A stretch of DNA of 64,000 nt. Origin: Rhytidiadelphus loreus. Its lineage: Eukaryota; Streptophyta; Bryopsida; Hypnales; Hylocomiaceae. This document shows positions 11,503 to 23,266 of this stretch, piece after piece (position 1 is the stretch's first letter; every line of letters begins with the position of its first letter). Where the stretch lies: contig OX344763.1 of NCBI GenBank assembly GCA_947034895.1, positions 30,627,025 through 30,691,024 on the forward strand, written 5' to 3'. The notes below the pieces were generated by a model that saw only the letters and a list, made by a program, of their open reading frames with translations, was not told the DNA's origin and ran no database searches. The translations under genes were made by a program, and so were the position numbers.

Positions 11503-11505
11503 TTA

Positions 11506-13058
11506 GAGTGGCCAGATTTTCACATGTTCTTGTTGTCAAGTGAAAGGAGGTTCCAACGCACCAAAGAACATGGCATTTGGATACTGTATGCAAAAGTTAT
11601 TAAGGAACAAAGTTTGATTCTAAAAGCGTTTCTTCCACATAGGTACAGAACTGATTTTGGAAATGTACACATGGTGAAAATGGCGCTTTATATCCAATTT
11701 GGAGTTTTTAAGTTGGACAAAGAAAGTATTCAGCAACTTCATCCAAATAGATCCAAGGAATACTAGCATCACCAAAAGTTCCCTCAAAACTTTTTCATCC
11801 CTTTCGAACTACTTTTCGTTCGACCCCCCTCCCCAAAGCATCCATACGGATAATCACTGCAAAACTCTCGCCTGCTGCCAGTCATTAAAATACAATTTGT
11901 ATACACTAATAAAATCAAAATCTCGCAATCAGTGGCCAGAATTTTTATTTTTATTTTTTAAACTCTCCCCCACCCAAGTCCCCCAATTATGCCCCTAAAA
12001 AATTAAAAAAAAAAAAAAAAAAAAAAAAACTTGCCCCCCCCCCCCCCCCCCCAATTTGTAAGTTGACCCTCAATTTAGCTCCCGCCTTCCCAATTCCATC
12101 AGTAGGGGGAGTTGCCTTGGAGGCGGTGCAGTAGCAAAGTTTTAACCAAAATAGAAAAAAGCCTAGATTAGAAATTAATTAGAAACCTCACTCACACTCA
12201 AACCCAAATACCCAAAATCTAAAATAACCTCCAAAAAATAACAAATTTTGATGGTACAAATTTGGTAAAATTAGTATATATACTATCACACCTTCCTGGA
12301 ACCTTCCTTCCATCAATTTATCCTTCAATCGACCTTTCCCAAAATCAAAAATTGACTTCAGCCAGTTTGATTCAATTTGAATTCCTATGAATATGGAATC
12401 ACCCACTTTTAGCAATTGAAACCACCGATAGGAATTTACTGCAAACTGTCAACGTGTCAGTCAGGGAGGAGTCGTTACATTAAATTACCCACTCTCTCAG
12501 TCCGGAAATTTTTAAGGCTCTTTATTAATAAAGGCACCCTGAAACGGCGTTAAAGTCAAAAGCGAAATTAACTCTAGCATGCAGATATTGACGTGGTGAA
12601 ATCCGTGCCGTTGATATCGACGATCGTCGCTAGAAATCAGGGTCGAGTCGTCGACGTTCCCGGTCCAAATTTGCACTGATCAGTGATTTTCAGTTTCATA
12701 CGTTTATTTATTTTTCTTTCTTTCTTATTAGTGAGGTCTCAAAATTAGTGTCAGTAAAAGAATATATATATATATATATATATTTTTTGATGCCGGAATT
12801 AGTAGAGTACGATAGTATTTCAGATTTATGTAATTAATTTTAAAATAGAGTGATTTCCATGAATAAGTGAATTATTAGAATAAATCAGGGCTTTACAGTA
12901 AATTATTGGACAAACGAGGGACACGTACTTTTATTTTCATGCTTTTTTCATGGGGCTTTTGTGACAGGGCTTTCAGTTGGCAATGATCAATACTTCTGTA
13001 AAATTGATACAAAAATCATTTTATTCTGGGGCTATTTGGCAATACGTTCTTTGTTTTT
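11506..13058. other. Low-complexity intergenic DNA
   Basis: No gene seen. Notable are an A-run followed at once by a C-run (about 12001-12053), a (TA)n microsatellite near 12763-12783, and AT-rich sequence. Confidence 0.5.
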
Positions 13059-13062
13059 TCAA

Positions 13063-14243
13063 CCCCTAAAGTCCCATTGTTCCCTTGGGGGACAATTTGG
13101 AATTCAGGTAGGTTCCTATAGGCTGAAATTTTATCCTAATTTTTTGAAACTTTTTTCGGAAGATAGAAAATCTAATAAGCTTTGTGGGAATATAATTTTT
13201 TTTATTTCAATCGGTGCCCGGAAGCAAAAGTCATACTACAAAAAGCCTAGAACTCACAGGAAGATTTCACTACGTTAGCCCCAGGGTCTAATCTTCATCG
13301 GGGCCTGAACTCCCTAGCTTTAGACCCCTGGGTTTTTGAACTCCCCTACTTTAGCCCGACCAAGGTGTGCAATTTTGGGGTCTAAAGTGACGTCCACAAA
13401 GAAAATTTGAAATTTTTCGAGTCCCTTGTAAAAAGGGGCTAAAGTAGGGGTTATTGCGTGAAACATTAGTCCCTGCTAATCCCTCGAAATCTTCCTATGA
13501 CTGAACTTGACGGGCAAGTACAAAAGATATTGCAAAAATTAAAAATAATTAAAAAAAAAAAATTCTTTCTCATAGATTATGTTTTTTTGTCTACGTCTGA
13601 AGCTTTGATTCATTCCATTTTGATTAGTGATGTGAAAGTTAAGAACAATCTTATTTTTCAAGCAATCTAAACATCTTTTTGAAAAAATAACTTATAGGAT
13701 TCATTTCAGAATGCAATTTTCAAATTTTCTCAAATTCTTTTATTTTAAAAAGGTTAAGTTTGCTTCCTAGAACAATCTCACCGTTGGGATTGTTGTATTT
13801 CAATCCCATCTATGAGCTATTATCAATTTAGTTTTTCTTTCAATCTTAGACCTACTTACTTCTACTGGACAATTTTTTCAAGTATGAAAATCAAGTTTTT
13901 ATTTTTTGAAATTTTTTTCCTACACTCCCAACTCAATTCTTCAACACAATAAATTTTAAATTCAAATTCCATAGTGCACATTTTTTCTAGAAATAGCAAT
14001 CAAAGTCATCTGAAATTGCAGTCGAATAGTGTTCAGAAAAACTTGCTTTTTCAACTTTAAATGCTCAATCCGTACGGTCAAACTTCATAAAAATTTTACC
14101 ACATAATCTCAAACAAGTAAAGTTCAAGATCCTACGGTTGATTTCCCAAAAAAGTTTTTTTTTTTTTTTTTTTTTGACAAACGCAGTAGGAATGGCAGTT
14201 TTGAGTTTTTTCAGACAGAAAAATAGCCTTGGGACTTTAGGGG
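13063..14243. mobile_element. TTAA-flanked DNA element, 1.18 kb copy (contains a nested insertion)
   Basis: The left end CCCCTAAAGTCCCATTG and the right end (in complement CCCCTAAAGTCCCAAGG) form a TIR. The right flank is TTAA (14244-14247); the left is TCAA (13059-13062), taken as a decayed TTAA. The body aligns along its length with 42241-43167: shared blocks include CTGAAATTTT.TCCTAATTTTT, GGTGCCCGG, TCATAGATTAT, AATCTCACC.TTGGGATT and the closing CCTTGG..CTTTAGGGG. Non-coding. The extra length relative to the other copy is explained by a nested insert at 13258-13496. Confidence 0.75.
13258..13496. mobile_element. Small inverted-repeat element nested in the TTAA element
   Basis: AGGAAGATTTC (13258-13268) and its exact complement (13486-13496) bound 239 bases absent from the otherwise alignable copy at 42241-43167. 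The interior has further internal symmetry (AGGGTCTAA and TTAGACCCCT). It is best read as a MITE inserted into an older MITE. Confidence 0.6.
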
Positions 14244-14247
14244 TTAA

Positions 14248-15175
14248 GGAGAAAGTAAAATTTGCAAATTGCTACTATAAATTAAAACATCACAATGTTT
14301 CAAACTTTCAATCATTTTTAGAGAATAATCATATTTGGGATTTAAGAAATTTGAAATTCTAAACCATAGTTTCACAGTTATATCCATGAATTTTAATTAG
14401 TAAGGTACAATACTATCCAAAACGTTTGCACAATATATAACTAATAGTGAAATTTAGTGTTACCCACACTATTCGATTTGGAAATGCTATAAGTATTTGT
14501 GTTTGAATGGAAGAGTTTTTACGAGGAACACACATATCAATACTATTCAAAGACAATAATCTCAATAAATACAATTGGTAAACTAATTATTCATCATGAG
14601 TGAAAACTCATAGCATTTTAAAAACCAACTAGTGTGGTTAACGCTAAATTTCATTATTAGGGTAGCTTCTCTCAATGGACAGCTTCCTTTCCCCTTCCCC
14701 TTCCAATAACAAAAATGTATTTCACCAAGTGGATATCGTTATATATTTGAGCCAGGGTTACATTCAACAAGGAAGTGTGGCTTACTATCTATGGTGTTAT
14801 ATCTGCCACCTGGTGGTGATTCCCTCCCCCCCGCCCCGGCCAAAAATTCAGAGCTATTGATGTGATTAAAAAAACAAACCAAGATGATCTTAGCCATTGA
14901 AATTTAAAAAGCTGGAGCTGTCGATGTAGCCGCCTAGAGGGGCGATTAGGACCGCCCTCACCGCCCATTCATGTTCTAAAGCTTTGCTCTCTCCACTATA
15001 GGATATCCCATATTGTTTGCAACTCCTTCATCTCCCTCACAATTACAAATGCGACTATGCGAGCCACGAGGGGGGTGGGGGGCAAAATTAATATTTTGAA
15101 TTTAAAAAAAAAAATCAAATAAGGGGGTGGGGGTAAATAAATTTAAATAAATATAAATAGGATGGGGTCTTTGGG
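14248..15175. other. Gene-free spacer
   Basis: AT-rich with G/C homopolymer patches (14822-14840, 15065-15135). I see no exon or RNA gene. Confidence 0.45.
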
Positions 15176-15206
15176 GTGCATAGTGACACAGTTTGTCACT
15201 ATGCAC
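15176..15206. repeat. Perfect 13-bp-arm palindrome
   Basis: GTGCATAGTGACA (15176-15188), five-base loop, then the exact complement (15194-15206). The preceding 120 bases (G-runs, AATTTAAA-rich) resemble, in reverse complement, what follows the palindrome at 2908-2954. Confidence 0.7.
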
Positions 15207-15479
15207 ATTTCCAAGGTTTTGGAGATGTAAATCCAAACTACGAAGAAGGTCCAAGTCATCCTAAACCAATCACAAGATGACATACAACACTTTATATCAC
15301 AAACTTCAGTTTGTGTCCCTCACATAGGGTACACCGTGCCTTTGTACAAGTGCATTTACCCCTTCCAATTAAAAATTTACATCGATCATTTAAAAAAAAA
15401 AGGAAAAAAGAAATCATTTTAAAAAGGACCCAGAAAAATAAGCCCTTTGGGGGGGAGGCTCCCCGCTAAAAACACTCAC

Positions 15480-17248
15480 GCACCGATCGGTTTTGCCATT
15501 TCCGGCATCAGTCCCCAACAGTACACAGAACGAAAGCAAAACCATCCAGTGTGGGACCAACCAACCGACCGACCGACCTAAGCAAGTTTAAGGTCTAAAA
15601 CCTTTTTCATTTATCTTAATTTTATTATTATTAGTTCCATCGCTGCTGCAAATTCTGCAACACCAGTGACCAGTCTCTGGTCCTTGATCGAGAGTTGTAC
15701 TATAATAAGAGCTCTTTTAATAAGCCATGGACTTTGCCTCTTTTGTTTCCCAAACAACAAAAAAACTGGAACAACACCAGAGGCGCCTCAAAACTCTCAA
15801 GCACCTGCTGCTGCACCAACCCTGTACGTGACGAACCTCTGGAAGCTAGCTGCTTAAGCCCTCCTGCACTGCACTGCACTACTGTTGTCGTCAGATCTTC
15901 TGCTCTCATGTTCTCCTCACCCTTGCAATCTGACACGCGCAGCTAGCTAGCTAGCATGGCCAGCGCTAATCTTCTTCTCAAGCAAATCGATCGATCGATG
16001 TTGACTGAACGACGTTGTTAAGCTTTAAGTAGTAAGCTTAAGTTAGAGAGCTAGCAAACACATGATCTCCGATCTCTTAGTTGCCTTTCGTTGTTGCTTA
16101 ACTTGACTGGACAAATCTAGCGCGCGAGCTCACCAGCTGGGACGCAACGTACCGCATCCGGGTGCAGTACGGGTTGCAGTCGATTCGTCGAACCGTCCCC
16201 CCAGCTAGCTAGCTGCCTGATCGATCGATACAGTATGTCCACGTCCATGCCATGCACGCAGTCTAGCTTGCTGTGAGGGTAAGTCACTTAGTTTTCATTG
16301 CATTGTACAGTAGGCCTGCTGCTGCTGTGCTGTGCTGTACAGTCGTCGACGTTGACGTGGGAGCCAGATCATGAAGTGTGAGAGCAACTGGGAACATTCG
16401 TGTTGCACATCTGGCCGGAGGGGTTACGTGACGGAGGACGTGAGTGATCGATCGATCATCGTTCAATTTCCAGATAGTACGTACGGGTTTTTAGTGATTT
16501 CTTGCATTGCTGGAGCTTGCTTGTTGCTAGCTAAGATATTGAATTCGGAGGTGTAAGTTAGTGGGTGGCCATGGTGGCAAATGGTGTAATGTGTGAATGC
16601 GGGAGTTTGGGTTGACTTGCAGACTAGACTGGCTAGGAGGGTACGTTACTTTAGTTTTTGGTCCCTTGGTTTTCTGGAGTGAAGACTTCCACGCATTCTT
16701 GGCTAGTACGTATTCCAATTCCTCACAACTGCAACAGAGATCTTGTTCGAAACCCAAACGTCATCTTGAGCCAACACTAGGCAGTTTTGCCTCGAGTTTT
16801 GAAGTCATTTTCCAAAGAGAGGAACAGAGAGAGAGAGAGAACTCGTTTTGATAGTGCCTTCTCGCCTTGCTCCAATTGCATTCAACCGGCAATCGTTTCC
16901 TGCAACCTACTCCATCGAACATCAAGTGGTACCCCCCACATTGCAGCCTGTCTCCCCTGTTTCCGAACAGATTTCTGAATAATTTTCGGAAGAGATTGTA
17001 AGCCCCGCGCCGTCGTAGTAGCTAGAGTTTCGCAATGATTGATTCGAGCTTCGACACATTTTAGCCGTGACTGGGGTCAGTGATAGCACATTATCGATCT
17101 CTCAATCGTGAATCCCCGAGTTCAATCATTTCCCTAGCTAGCTAGACTACTGGTTGAGTTATATTTCTGCATTGGTCGTGACTCGAAACGAACGGGAAGT
17201 TAAGTTAGAGTGCGACCGTTTCCTTCTGGCCGTGGAGTGAAAGGCTCA
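15480..17248 (+). promoter_or_regulatory. Upstream and leader region of the PADRE gene
   Basis: The base composition changes to a more balanced, CpG-containing sequence. It has runs of the palindromic tetramers CTAG/GCTAGC (15940-15957, 16202-16212, 17140) and ATCGATCGATCG (15985-15999, 16447-16460), and GAGA-rich DNA near 16825. These are common in plant promoters and 5' leaders, but I cannot place the transcription start. Short frames such as 16371-16556 are at most upstream ORFs. Confidence 0.4.
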
Positions 17249-20200
17249 ATGGGGAATTGCCATGCGGTGGATCCCGTGAGTGCGACCGTGGAGCACCCGA
17301 GTGGCAAAGTGGAGAAGCTGTATTTCTCTTCGTCTGCCAGGCAGCTCATGTTGCAGCACCCGGGACACTATGTGGCGCTTCTGCCACCGCCACCTTCAAC
17401 TGCCAGTGGCGATAGCGTGCTGGGGAATGTGAAGCGGAAGCTCAAGTTGTTGCCGCCGGATGCCATGTTGAATATCGGATCTTGCTACAAACTGGTTTCC
17501 TTTGAAGGTGTGTTTCTTCGGGGTGGGGGATGGCTCGCTTTGGTTTGGTGCAGTTCAGTTCAGTTCAGAGGGATTGTTTTCACGAAACATGTGAGTTGTG
17601 AAATAGTGTGCGTGTGTGTGTGTGTGTGTGTGTGGGTTGGGAATACTTGAAACGTTCGAAATGCAAGCGAATGTTGCAAGAGAGAGTCAGTTAACAGCGT
17701 TGCCCTGTTTCTTCAGTAATCAAACCCACATTAGGGAGGGAGGGAGGGAGCCAAGGCCTCTTGGAGATGGAGAGTAGATGCTTGATTTTCTAGTAATGAA
17801 GTCCTTTGGAATGACAGCCTCATTTAGGAAGCAAGACAGAGGCTCTCCTAGCGAGTATTTTTTTGTGAAGTGATCAAATCCTTTGCAATGCGAGCCTCGT
17901 AAGGTTAGCATGACAGAGCCTCTCATTGTGTATCTGTTTCTTTTTTTAGAAATTAAGCCCTTTGGAATGAAAACCTTGTTAAGTAGGAATTCCCACAACC
18001 TGTTGTAGCGTGGTTGCTTGTTTTTTTTAAGTAATCAAGCACCTTGGGGGACGAGAGCTTTAGTAGGCAGAATGACAAGCCTTTCATAGCTTCGTTCCTT
18101 TTTATTTATTTATCTATTTTAGTAACCAAACCGTTTGGAATGAAAGCCTCTTGAGGCTTAAAGACAGAGTCCCTCGTAGCGTAGTTGCGTGTTTTTTCAG
18201 TAATCAATCCCATTCAGTGGAATGAGAGTCCCGTTATGCAGAAACACGTCTGGGGACGACCTCTTGAAGCGTGTCTGCTCGTTTTCGTAGAAATCGAATC
18301 CTCAGCAGAATCTCATTAGGTAGAATCTGAAGGCCTCTTTTTTGCTTACTGCTTCTTGTTCCTAGAAATCAAACCTCAGGTAATCAAACTTTTTAGAATG
18401 GGAGCCTCGTTAGGCAGAATTTCTGAATTCCCAGTCGCCCTGTGGAACATTGGCCGGTGACTGGGTACACTGTCGGGTAGATGCCCTGAAAGGCAAACCC
18501 TGATCCAGCCAGGCGTTTCCCTCGTTTCGGGGTTTCCCTTCCTCATTGTACGAGTCTTCATGATCTCTGAATCTTAAAAAAAAGCTTTTACAGGTTTTCG
18601 ATTGGAAACAGTTATTGGAAACAGCTCCGACGTCCTTGCTCAACCAAGGGTTTGATTGTGGATTAAAATGCGATTAGTATTCTCTATACCAAAGTGTAAA
18701 TTTCCATGTTTGGGTTACAGTCAATCTCCTGAGATAATTAATGACACGTACTGCCTCGGGGGGGACACTAGATCGAACTTACTCTTATGTGTGAACAGAA
18801 CAGAACATGACAACTAACTTATACTAATGTTCAGGGGTTGTGCAATTACAGACTAAAGCATTAGTAAGAGAGAGCTCGAGTGTAAAATTTGATGCATGTA
18901 CGTTATGGTTTGTAAAATGTTATCTTCTGTGATGGAGTTTGTGTAACAGGGATTTTCGTGGTGCAGATGTTCTGTCAGAGCTTTCTGACAATGGCAGTAT
19001 CGCTCATCAGACGACCAGGAGGAGAGCTCATTCCGTCACCTCCACCACTCCTAAACATCATCAACGTTCTCCGAATCAAGTAAGCTCGATTCATAGCATA
19101 GAATCACGAACGAATATACTGATGGGGTACATCTTGTTGACCTCTATTTGCTTCTAGTCATGAACTACACGAAACACCTTGACTTGCTTAATATTACACT
19201 GGTAGGATTGGTACTATTAGCCGAAACTAAAGAGAGTCGGTGGGTTTAGCCCTTTTTAATGCCCTTTCTAACTCGAAGCCAGTTCTGGGAGAGGATAGTT
19301 TTCTATCAAATTAGTCACTCATCATTTTTCCCGCATTAACACAGCGCTGAAAAAAAACACTATTAACTTCAGTTCTGTCAGTGCTAAAAAGAATTATTAG
19401 CCTTCCTAGAATTACCGAGTACTAATTTTCTCACTTCTTACTTGTCTTTAAAAACGTCATTAGTCTCAGAGAGAGTTTTCTTTTTCCAACGTCGACAATT
19501 TCCGCTGCGTCGTTGCTGCAAAGTGGCCAACTGGCCATGTGGTGCTGGCAGTGGGACGTACTGGTCATCTCCGCGGCTCGTCTTACATGGCAGTTGGGGT
19601 CAGTGCAGGTTACCAAGGAGCAGTCAGATGTCAGCAAGGCTGCTGTAAAGCATATCAATCAACTGCGAGCGATGTTATCCAAGTCGTTTGGCCCACAAAA
19701 GGTGAGCTCAGCTGCTCGAGTTCCATCGCAATTATTTGCTCCAGGCTGCGTCCTTTTTTCTCAAGTAGCGCTAGCTGGGGACAAGAAAGATAGATAGATA
19801 GGCCATTGGTCATTCAAACCCTGGGTCAAGAAAGTTGGTCATCAGACAGACGGTCCAGTCTCCCAAGTTCAGTCTGTGACCCGGGTGCAGTGAGAAAAAC
19901 GCCCCCACTTTTGTCACTTGTGTCACTTCCTTAATCTGTCCCTAACAATGCTCATCTACAAATTTTCTTAATTATCTACAAATGTTAATCACTGGAGAGA
20001 TGAAATGAAACATCTTCTGATTTACAGAGACAATTCAAGAAAAACTGAGTTCGTTGAGGGACCTTGGGAACTGTACGTACCGATCTACATTAGTGTGTAT
20101 AGCAATTCGTATCTACAAATGGTAATCACTTGGGGAGATGAAAACGAAACACTTATGAAAATAAGAATGATTCAAGGAGTCTCACTGTAAGTTGGTTTAC

Positions 20201-20806
20201 GGACCCTTATTAAACTGTTCCTATCTGCAAGTGCTAACAATCCCTATCTACACAATGTTAACCCTTGAATCCATTTTCGAAATTTCCACATATTTTGCTT
20301 GTATCTTATTATGTATCTCCAATACATTATTTACTGCAAATTCATCAAACTCGTTATAAACTGGCCAGGTTCTTTTTTGAAACATTCAGAAACACATTCT
20401 TTTTTTTTATACTTTTAGATGAATGTCTGAGAAGTTATATGGACAAAAGCTTAGCTATATTCAAAGCACTTTGTTCATCATCGAAAATATCTTAAATTTG
20501 CGTCCGGAGCGCTTCGGGCCTAATTAAATACTTATGACATGAATCAAACCAAGTGCTTACAGATTGATCAGGCGATCAATCTGTAAGCAGACTGTTAGTA
20601 CCGTCCTACGAATTTCTGTGATTTTCAAGTTTCAATCTCTTTTTTTTTCCTTGCAGGAACCTGTTTCCCAGGATGTGCTCGCTCCCTCTCAATTGACAGC
20701 AGCAGACTCCAGAAGTTTCTCCTCCATTCAGGAGTCTCTGCGCCCAGTTCCACGAGGAGGAGCGTGGCGACCCAACCTGCAAAGCATTGCTGAGAGAGGG
20801 CGATGA
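17249..20806 (+). CDS. MGNC-type PADRE (DUF4228) domain protein
   Basis: Four coding exons join in frame: 17249-17507, 18967-19079, 19609-19701 and 20657-20806, giving about 204 aa, the usual length for this plant-specific family. The start is fixed by MGNC: Gly2 fits N-myristoylation and Cys4 palmitoylation, so the protein probably sits at a membrane. The N-terminal domain has the family pattern VEHPSGKVEKLYF followed by ARQLMLQHPGHYVALL, and LNIGSCYKLV closes exon 1. The middle is Ser/Thr/Arg-rich (QTTRRRAHSVTSTTPKHHQ). Exon 3 begins VTKEQSDVSKAAVKHI. The C-terminus GGAWRPNLQSIAE is the conserved end motif of the family. PADRE genes are known for induction by pathogens and abiotic stress; biochemical function is unknown. 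Exon 2 could instead start at 18950, but that changes the frame and loses the smooth join. Introns 1 and 3 contain repeats. Confidence 0.85.
17612..17634. repeat. (GT)n microsatellite in PADRE intron 1
   Basis: An uninterrupted GT run follows the exon 1 donor by about 100 bases. Confidence 0.8.
17785..18420. repeat. Degenerate 77-89-bp tandem repeat in PADRE intron 1
   Basis: About eight diverged units follow one another. Each contains a core like TAATCAAA.CC, then TTTGGAATGAAAGCCTC, then a GTTAGGCAGAATGACAGAG-like part, then CCTCTCGTAGCGTAGTTGC and a T-run. Core starts are near 17790, 17870, 17947, 18032, 18121, 18201, 18290 and 18378. No coding frame persists across units. Confidence 0.75.
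20262..20523. mobile_element. TTAA-flanked MITE in PADRE intron 3
   Basis: The left end CCCTTGAATCC follows TTAA (20258-20261), and TTAA follows the right end (20524-20527). The interior shares TTTGCTTGTATCTT, ATACATTATTTAC, AAATTCATCAAA and GTCCGGAGCGCT with the members at 24831-25060 and 30786-31016. Its right TIR is degraded (CGCTTCGGGCCTAA). Confidence 0.6.
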
Positions 20807-22383
20807 TGATAAAAACAGAAATTTTCAGTGTTTGGTTTTCTCTTGTACAGACAGACGGAGACAGACAGATAGAGTGCCGCTTAAACTCATCTTTCAATTC
20901 CCAGCTAGGCATGTGAATTTTTCCTCTTGAGCAATTTCCAATTGCTAAATGTGGCATATCTCATGCGCCGGACAGGAGTTCGTTCGTGTTTCAATTGGGG
21001 AATCGTGTTGTTGTTGTTGTTGTTGTTGTTGTTTTCAATAACTACAATCAGATTTCCTGATGCAATTGTAAAGTTATGCTTTTCAATGACTTTTTGAACT
21101 TTGGAGTTTAACCTGTAAACGGAGTCAGTCACAATCAAGCTTTTCAAAGTGTATTTCCAAAAAGTGTGTTGATTGAATGATAAAATTTGGGGAGGTTTGT
21201 ATAATGTCAATTTTCAATGGATCTTCTTGAAATTTTAACATGAGGTAGGGATGTAATTTTTTTTCTTCCTATTGGGTGTACAGATTAGAAGTTATGTTGC
21301 CTGGAAAAGTTCATGCACTTTTGGGTACTTTTGGGTAGTTAAGGGAATCTTCTGCTAAACTCAACCACATCTACCTCTGAAATTTGGTGGGTATATAATT
21401 CATATATCCTACCTAGGATGGAACTCTCAGAAAAAAAATCATATGTAGTTCAGAAATCTCACTCTAGGCCGGAGGAGTGAAAGTCTTGTTGACCCTATCA
21501 ACAAGGTCAGAATGGAAGAAAAACTTTTTCTTCAAACTTCAAACACTATAATCTTTCAAGACACAAAGTCAAAGTTTCTTAACTTTTTTCCACACATTCC
21601 TATGATAGTTTAGTACAAGAAATAGTACCATTGAATTTTTTTTTTAAAAGAAGACTTTTCTTCCATTTTTCTCTCATTGGCTGAAAAAATGACAATTTTT
21701 GACAACCTAGACCATTTTTGTTTTTTCCATTTTTTCTCAGTAACCTAAAAGTGGCAATTTATGACAATTTACGTCAGAAATGTGCACGAGTTAAATTACA
21801 TTGTGTAACTAAGTGGCAACTTGTTTTAATTTGTTCACATAACATTCTTTTTTAGCAGTTGTGATAGCAGTTGTGATAAGGACTCAACTCTTTGTAAAAA
21901 GCGTGATTCGTTGTCGGTGATGATGTTCTTTGAACATGTAACTCAAGAATCAATCTGGGTGGAACTGAAGCACATTCCCCTCAAGAATGTTACCCATCTG
22001 CACTCACTGGCGACAACTGACGGAATTCATCACCAGTTCCATTATTCTGTGTTGTAAATCCTGTTTCTTTTTTTCTTTTTTTCTTTTCTGAAACATACAT
22101 ACAGACGGCCTTGTATTATAAATCTTTGACGACGGAAATGATTGAAGATGAGAAAAAAATAATTCCAGACGGAGATTCCTTCATATTTAATGTTGTTGGC
22201 CTTTGAATACGCGGCCCTCGCAAAGGCCAGCGCATGCCATCATTTTATTACAAACCTGGCCACGTTTTGAGAGATGAAGATATGATCATGGAGCGCCAGT
22301 GAATTCCGGGATCCATTATTGGAGGGACACACAATGAACAGTTTTTCTCTAACTCACAAAAGGGGCAGGACGTCCATAAGAGC
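20807..22383. other. PADRE 3' region and spacer
   Basis: Presumed 3' UTR, then gene-free DNA. It contains a (GTT)n microsatellite at about 21006-21033. A stretch at 21580-21800 is loosely related to 47440-47600 (shared ACATTCCTAT, T-rich then CCATTTTTTCTCA, AAAGTGG), indicating another dispersed repeat. Confidence 0.45.
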
Positions 22384-22860
22384 TGGAAGTTAGTTTGAAG
22401 AGCAGGTGAAACTTCTTGAAATATTTTTTTTTAGTAAAATTTTTAATTGAAATAGGAATGGAATTGGCATCTAACCCAAGTTGTTTCATATTATTTGGAG
22501 ATTCTTGGAATTAGTTATGAAATTTTGAAGTTGAAACACACCTAGTGGTTACTGTGAGCGAAATGTACACTATTTGTACATTGTTGGTGCATTGAGAAAG
22601 CAAAGTGTATAAATAGTACACATTTTAGGATGTGGAAGCTTTTTAGAGATTGAACGCTTCATGGACCTCCTACTTTAACAAGTTTGAAGTATGTCCTAGC
22701 CACACTCCTGAAATGTACACTATTTGTACATTGCTAGTACAATGAGAAAGCAAAATGTGCAAATAGTGTACATTTCAAAAGAAGGGGAATGCTTTTAGAA
22801 CTTGAGCGCTTTATGGACCTCCTACTTTAGCAAGTCTGAAGTGTGTCCTAACTACACTTA
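22384..22860. mobile_element. Diverged member of the TA-flanked AGGTAGGAGG MITE family, with internal duplication
   Basis: The sequence shares with 40537-40829 and 37671-38005 the blocks TTGAAATATTTTT.AGTAAA, GGAATTGGCATCTAA.CCAAG, GTTTCATATT.TTTGGA and AATGTACAC.A.TTGTACAT. The right end reads CCTCCTACTTTA, a decayed form of CCTCCTACCTTA. A 150-base part (22561-22710) is repeated directly at 22711-22860, each copy ending with the CTCCTACTTTA terminus. Confidence 0.65.
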
Positions 22861-23266
22861 GCTCAATATAGAGTGGCATACTAGGCAGGTGAATGAATTT
22901 CTTGAAAATAATGGCATCTCTATCAAGTTATCATTGATTTTCAAACTAGGTAGGTAAATGAATCTCTTGAAAATAATGGCATCTTTCAAGTCATCATTGA
23001 TCTTTGAAGTGATAGTCAATTCCCTAATTCAGTTTTCAATTCTTATAACCATTTCTTAAGTTTTACAACTAAATAATTCTTACAACCTTATCAATTAGGC
23101 CTTAGGTGTTTAAATTGGAAGGTCAAACTAAAGTTATACAAAGACCTTGCCCAATAGTATTGCACCACCTTGTCTCCTCAATTTACAAAAATACATTTTA
23201 CCTATTCTTTGCCTACAAGTTTGACCTTGATTGCTAGTGTGTCCCAAAACATGAATTGGGAGAAAT

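Larger units (their letters stand above)
6048..11505. mobile_element. Full-length PIF/Harbinger transposon with TTA target duplication
   Basis: The element runs 6051-11502 (5.45 kb). Its left end reads AGGTATGTTCAGGCTTGTGC; the right end in reverse complement reads GGGTATGTTCAGACTTGAGC, an imperfect terminal inverted repeat. The trinucleotide TTA precedes (6048-6050) and follows (11503-11505) the element, the target duplication typical of PIF/Harbinger. Inside are the two genes expected of an autonomous copy: a Myb/SANT-like ORF1 on the plus strand and a DDE transposase on the minus strand, converging towards 8600-9100. Both coding regions carry lesions, so this copy is probably no longer autonomous. 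Confidence 0.92.

Noticed and set aside
12470..12560. Stowaway-like start (CACTCTCTCAGTCCGGAAAT)
   Set aside because: No matching inverted end or TA-flanked partner was found nearby.
18950..18966. Alternative acceptor for PADRE exon 2 at 18950
   Set aside because: It puts the exon in a frame giving IFVVQMFCQ and leaves a phase that does not match exon 3; the acceptor at 18967 keeps all four exons in frame.
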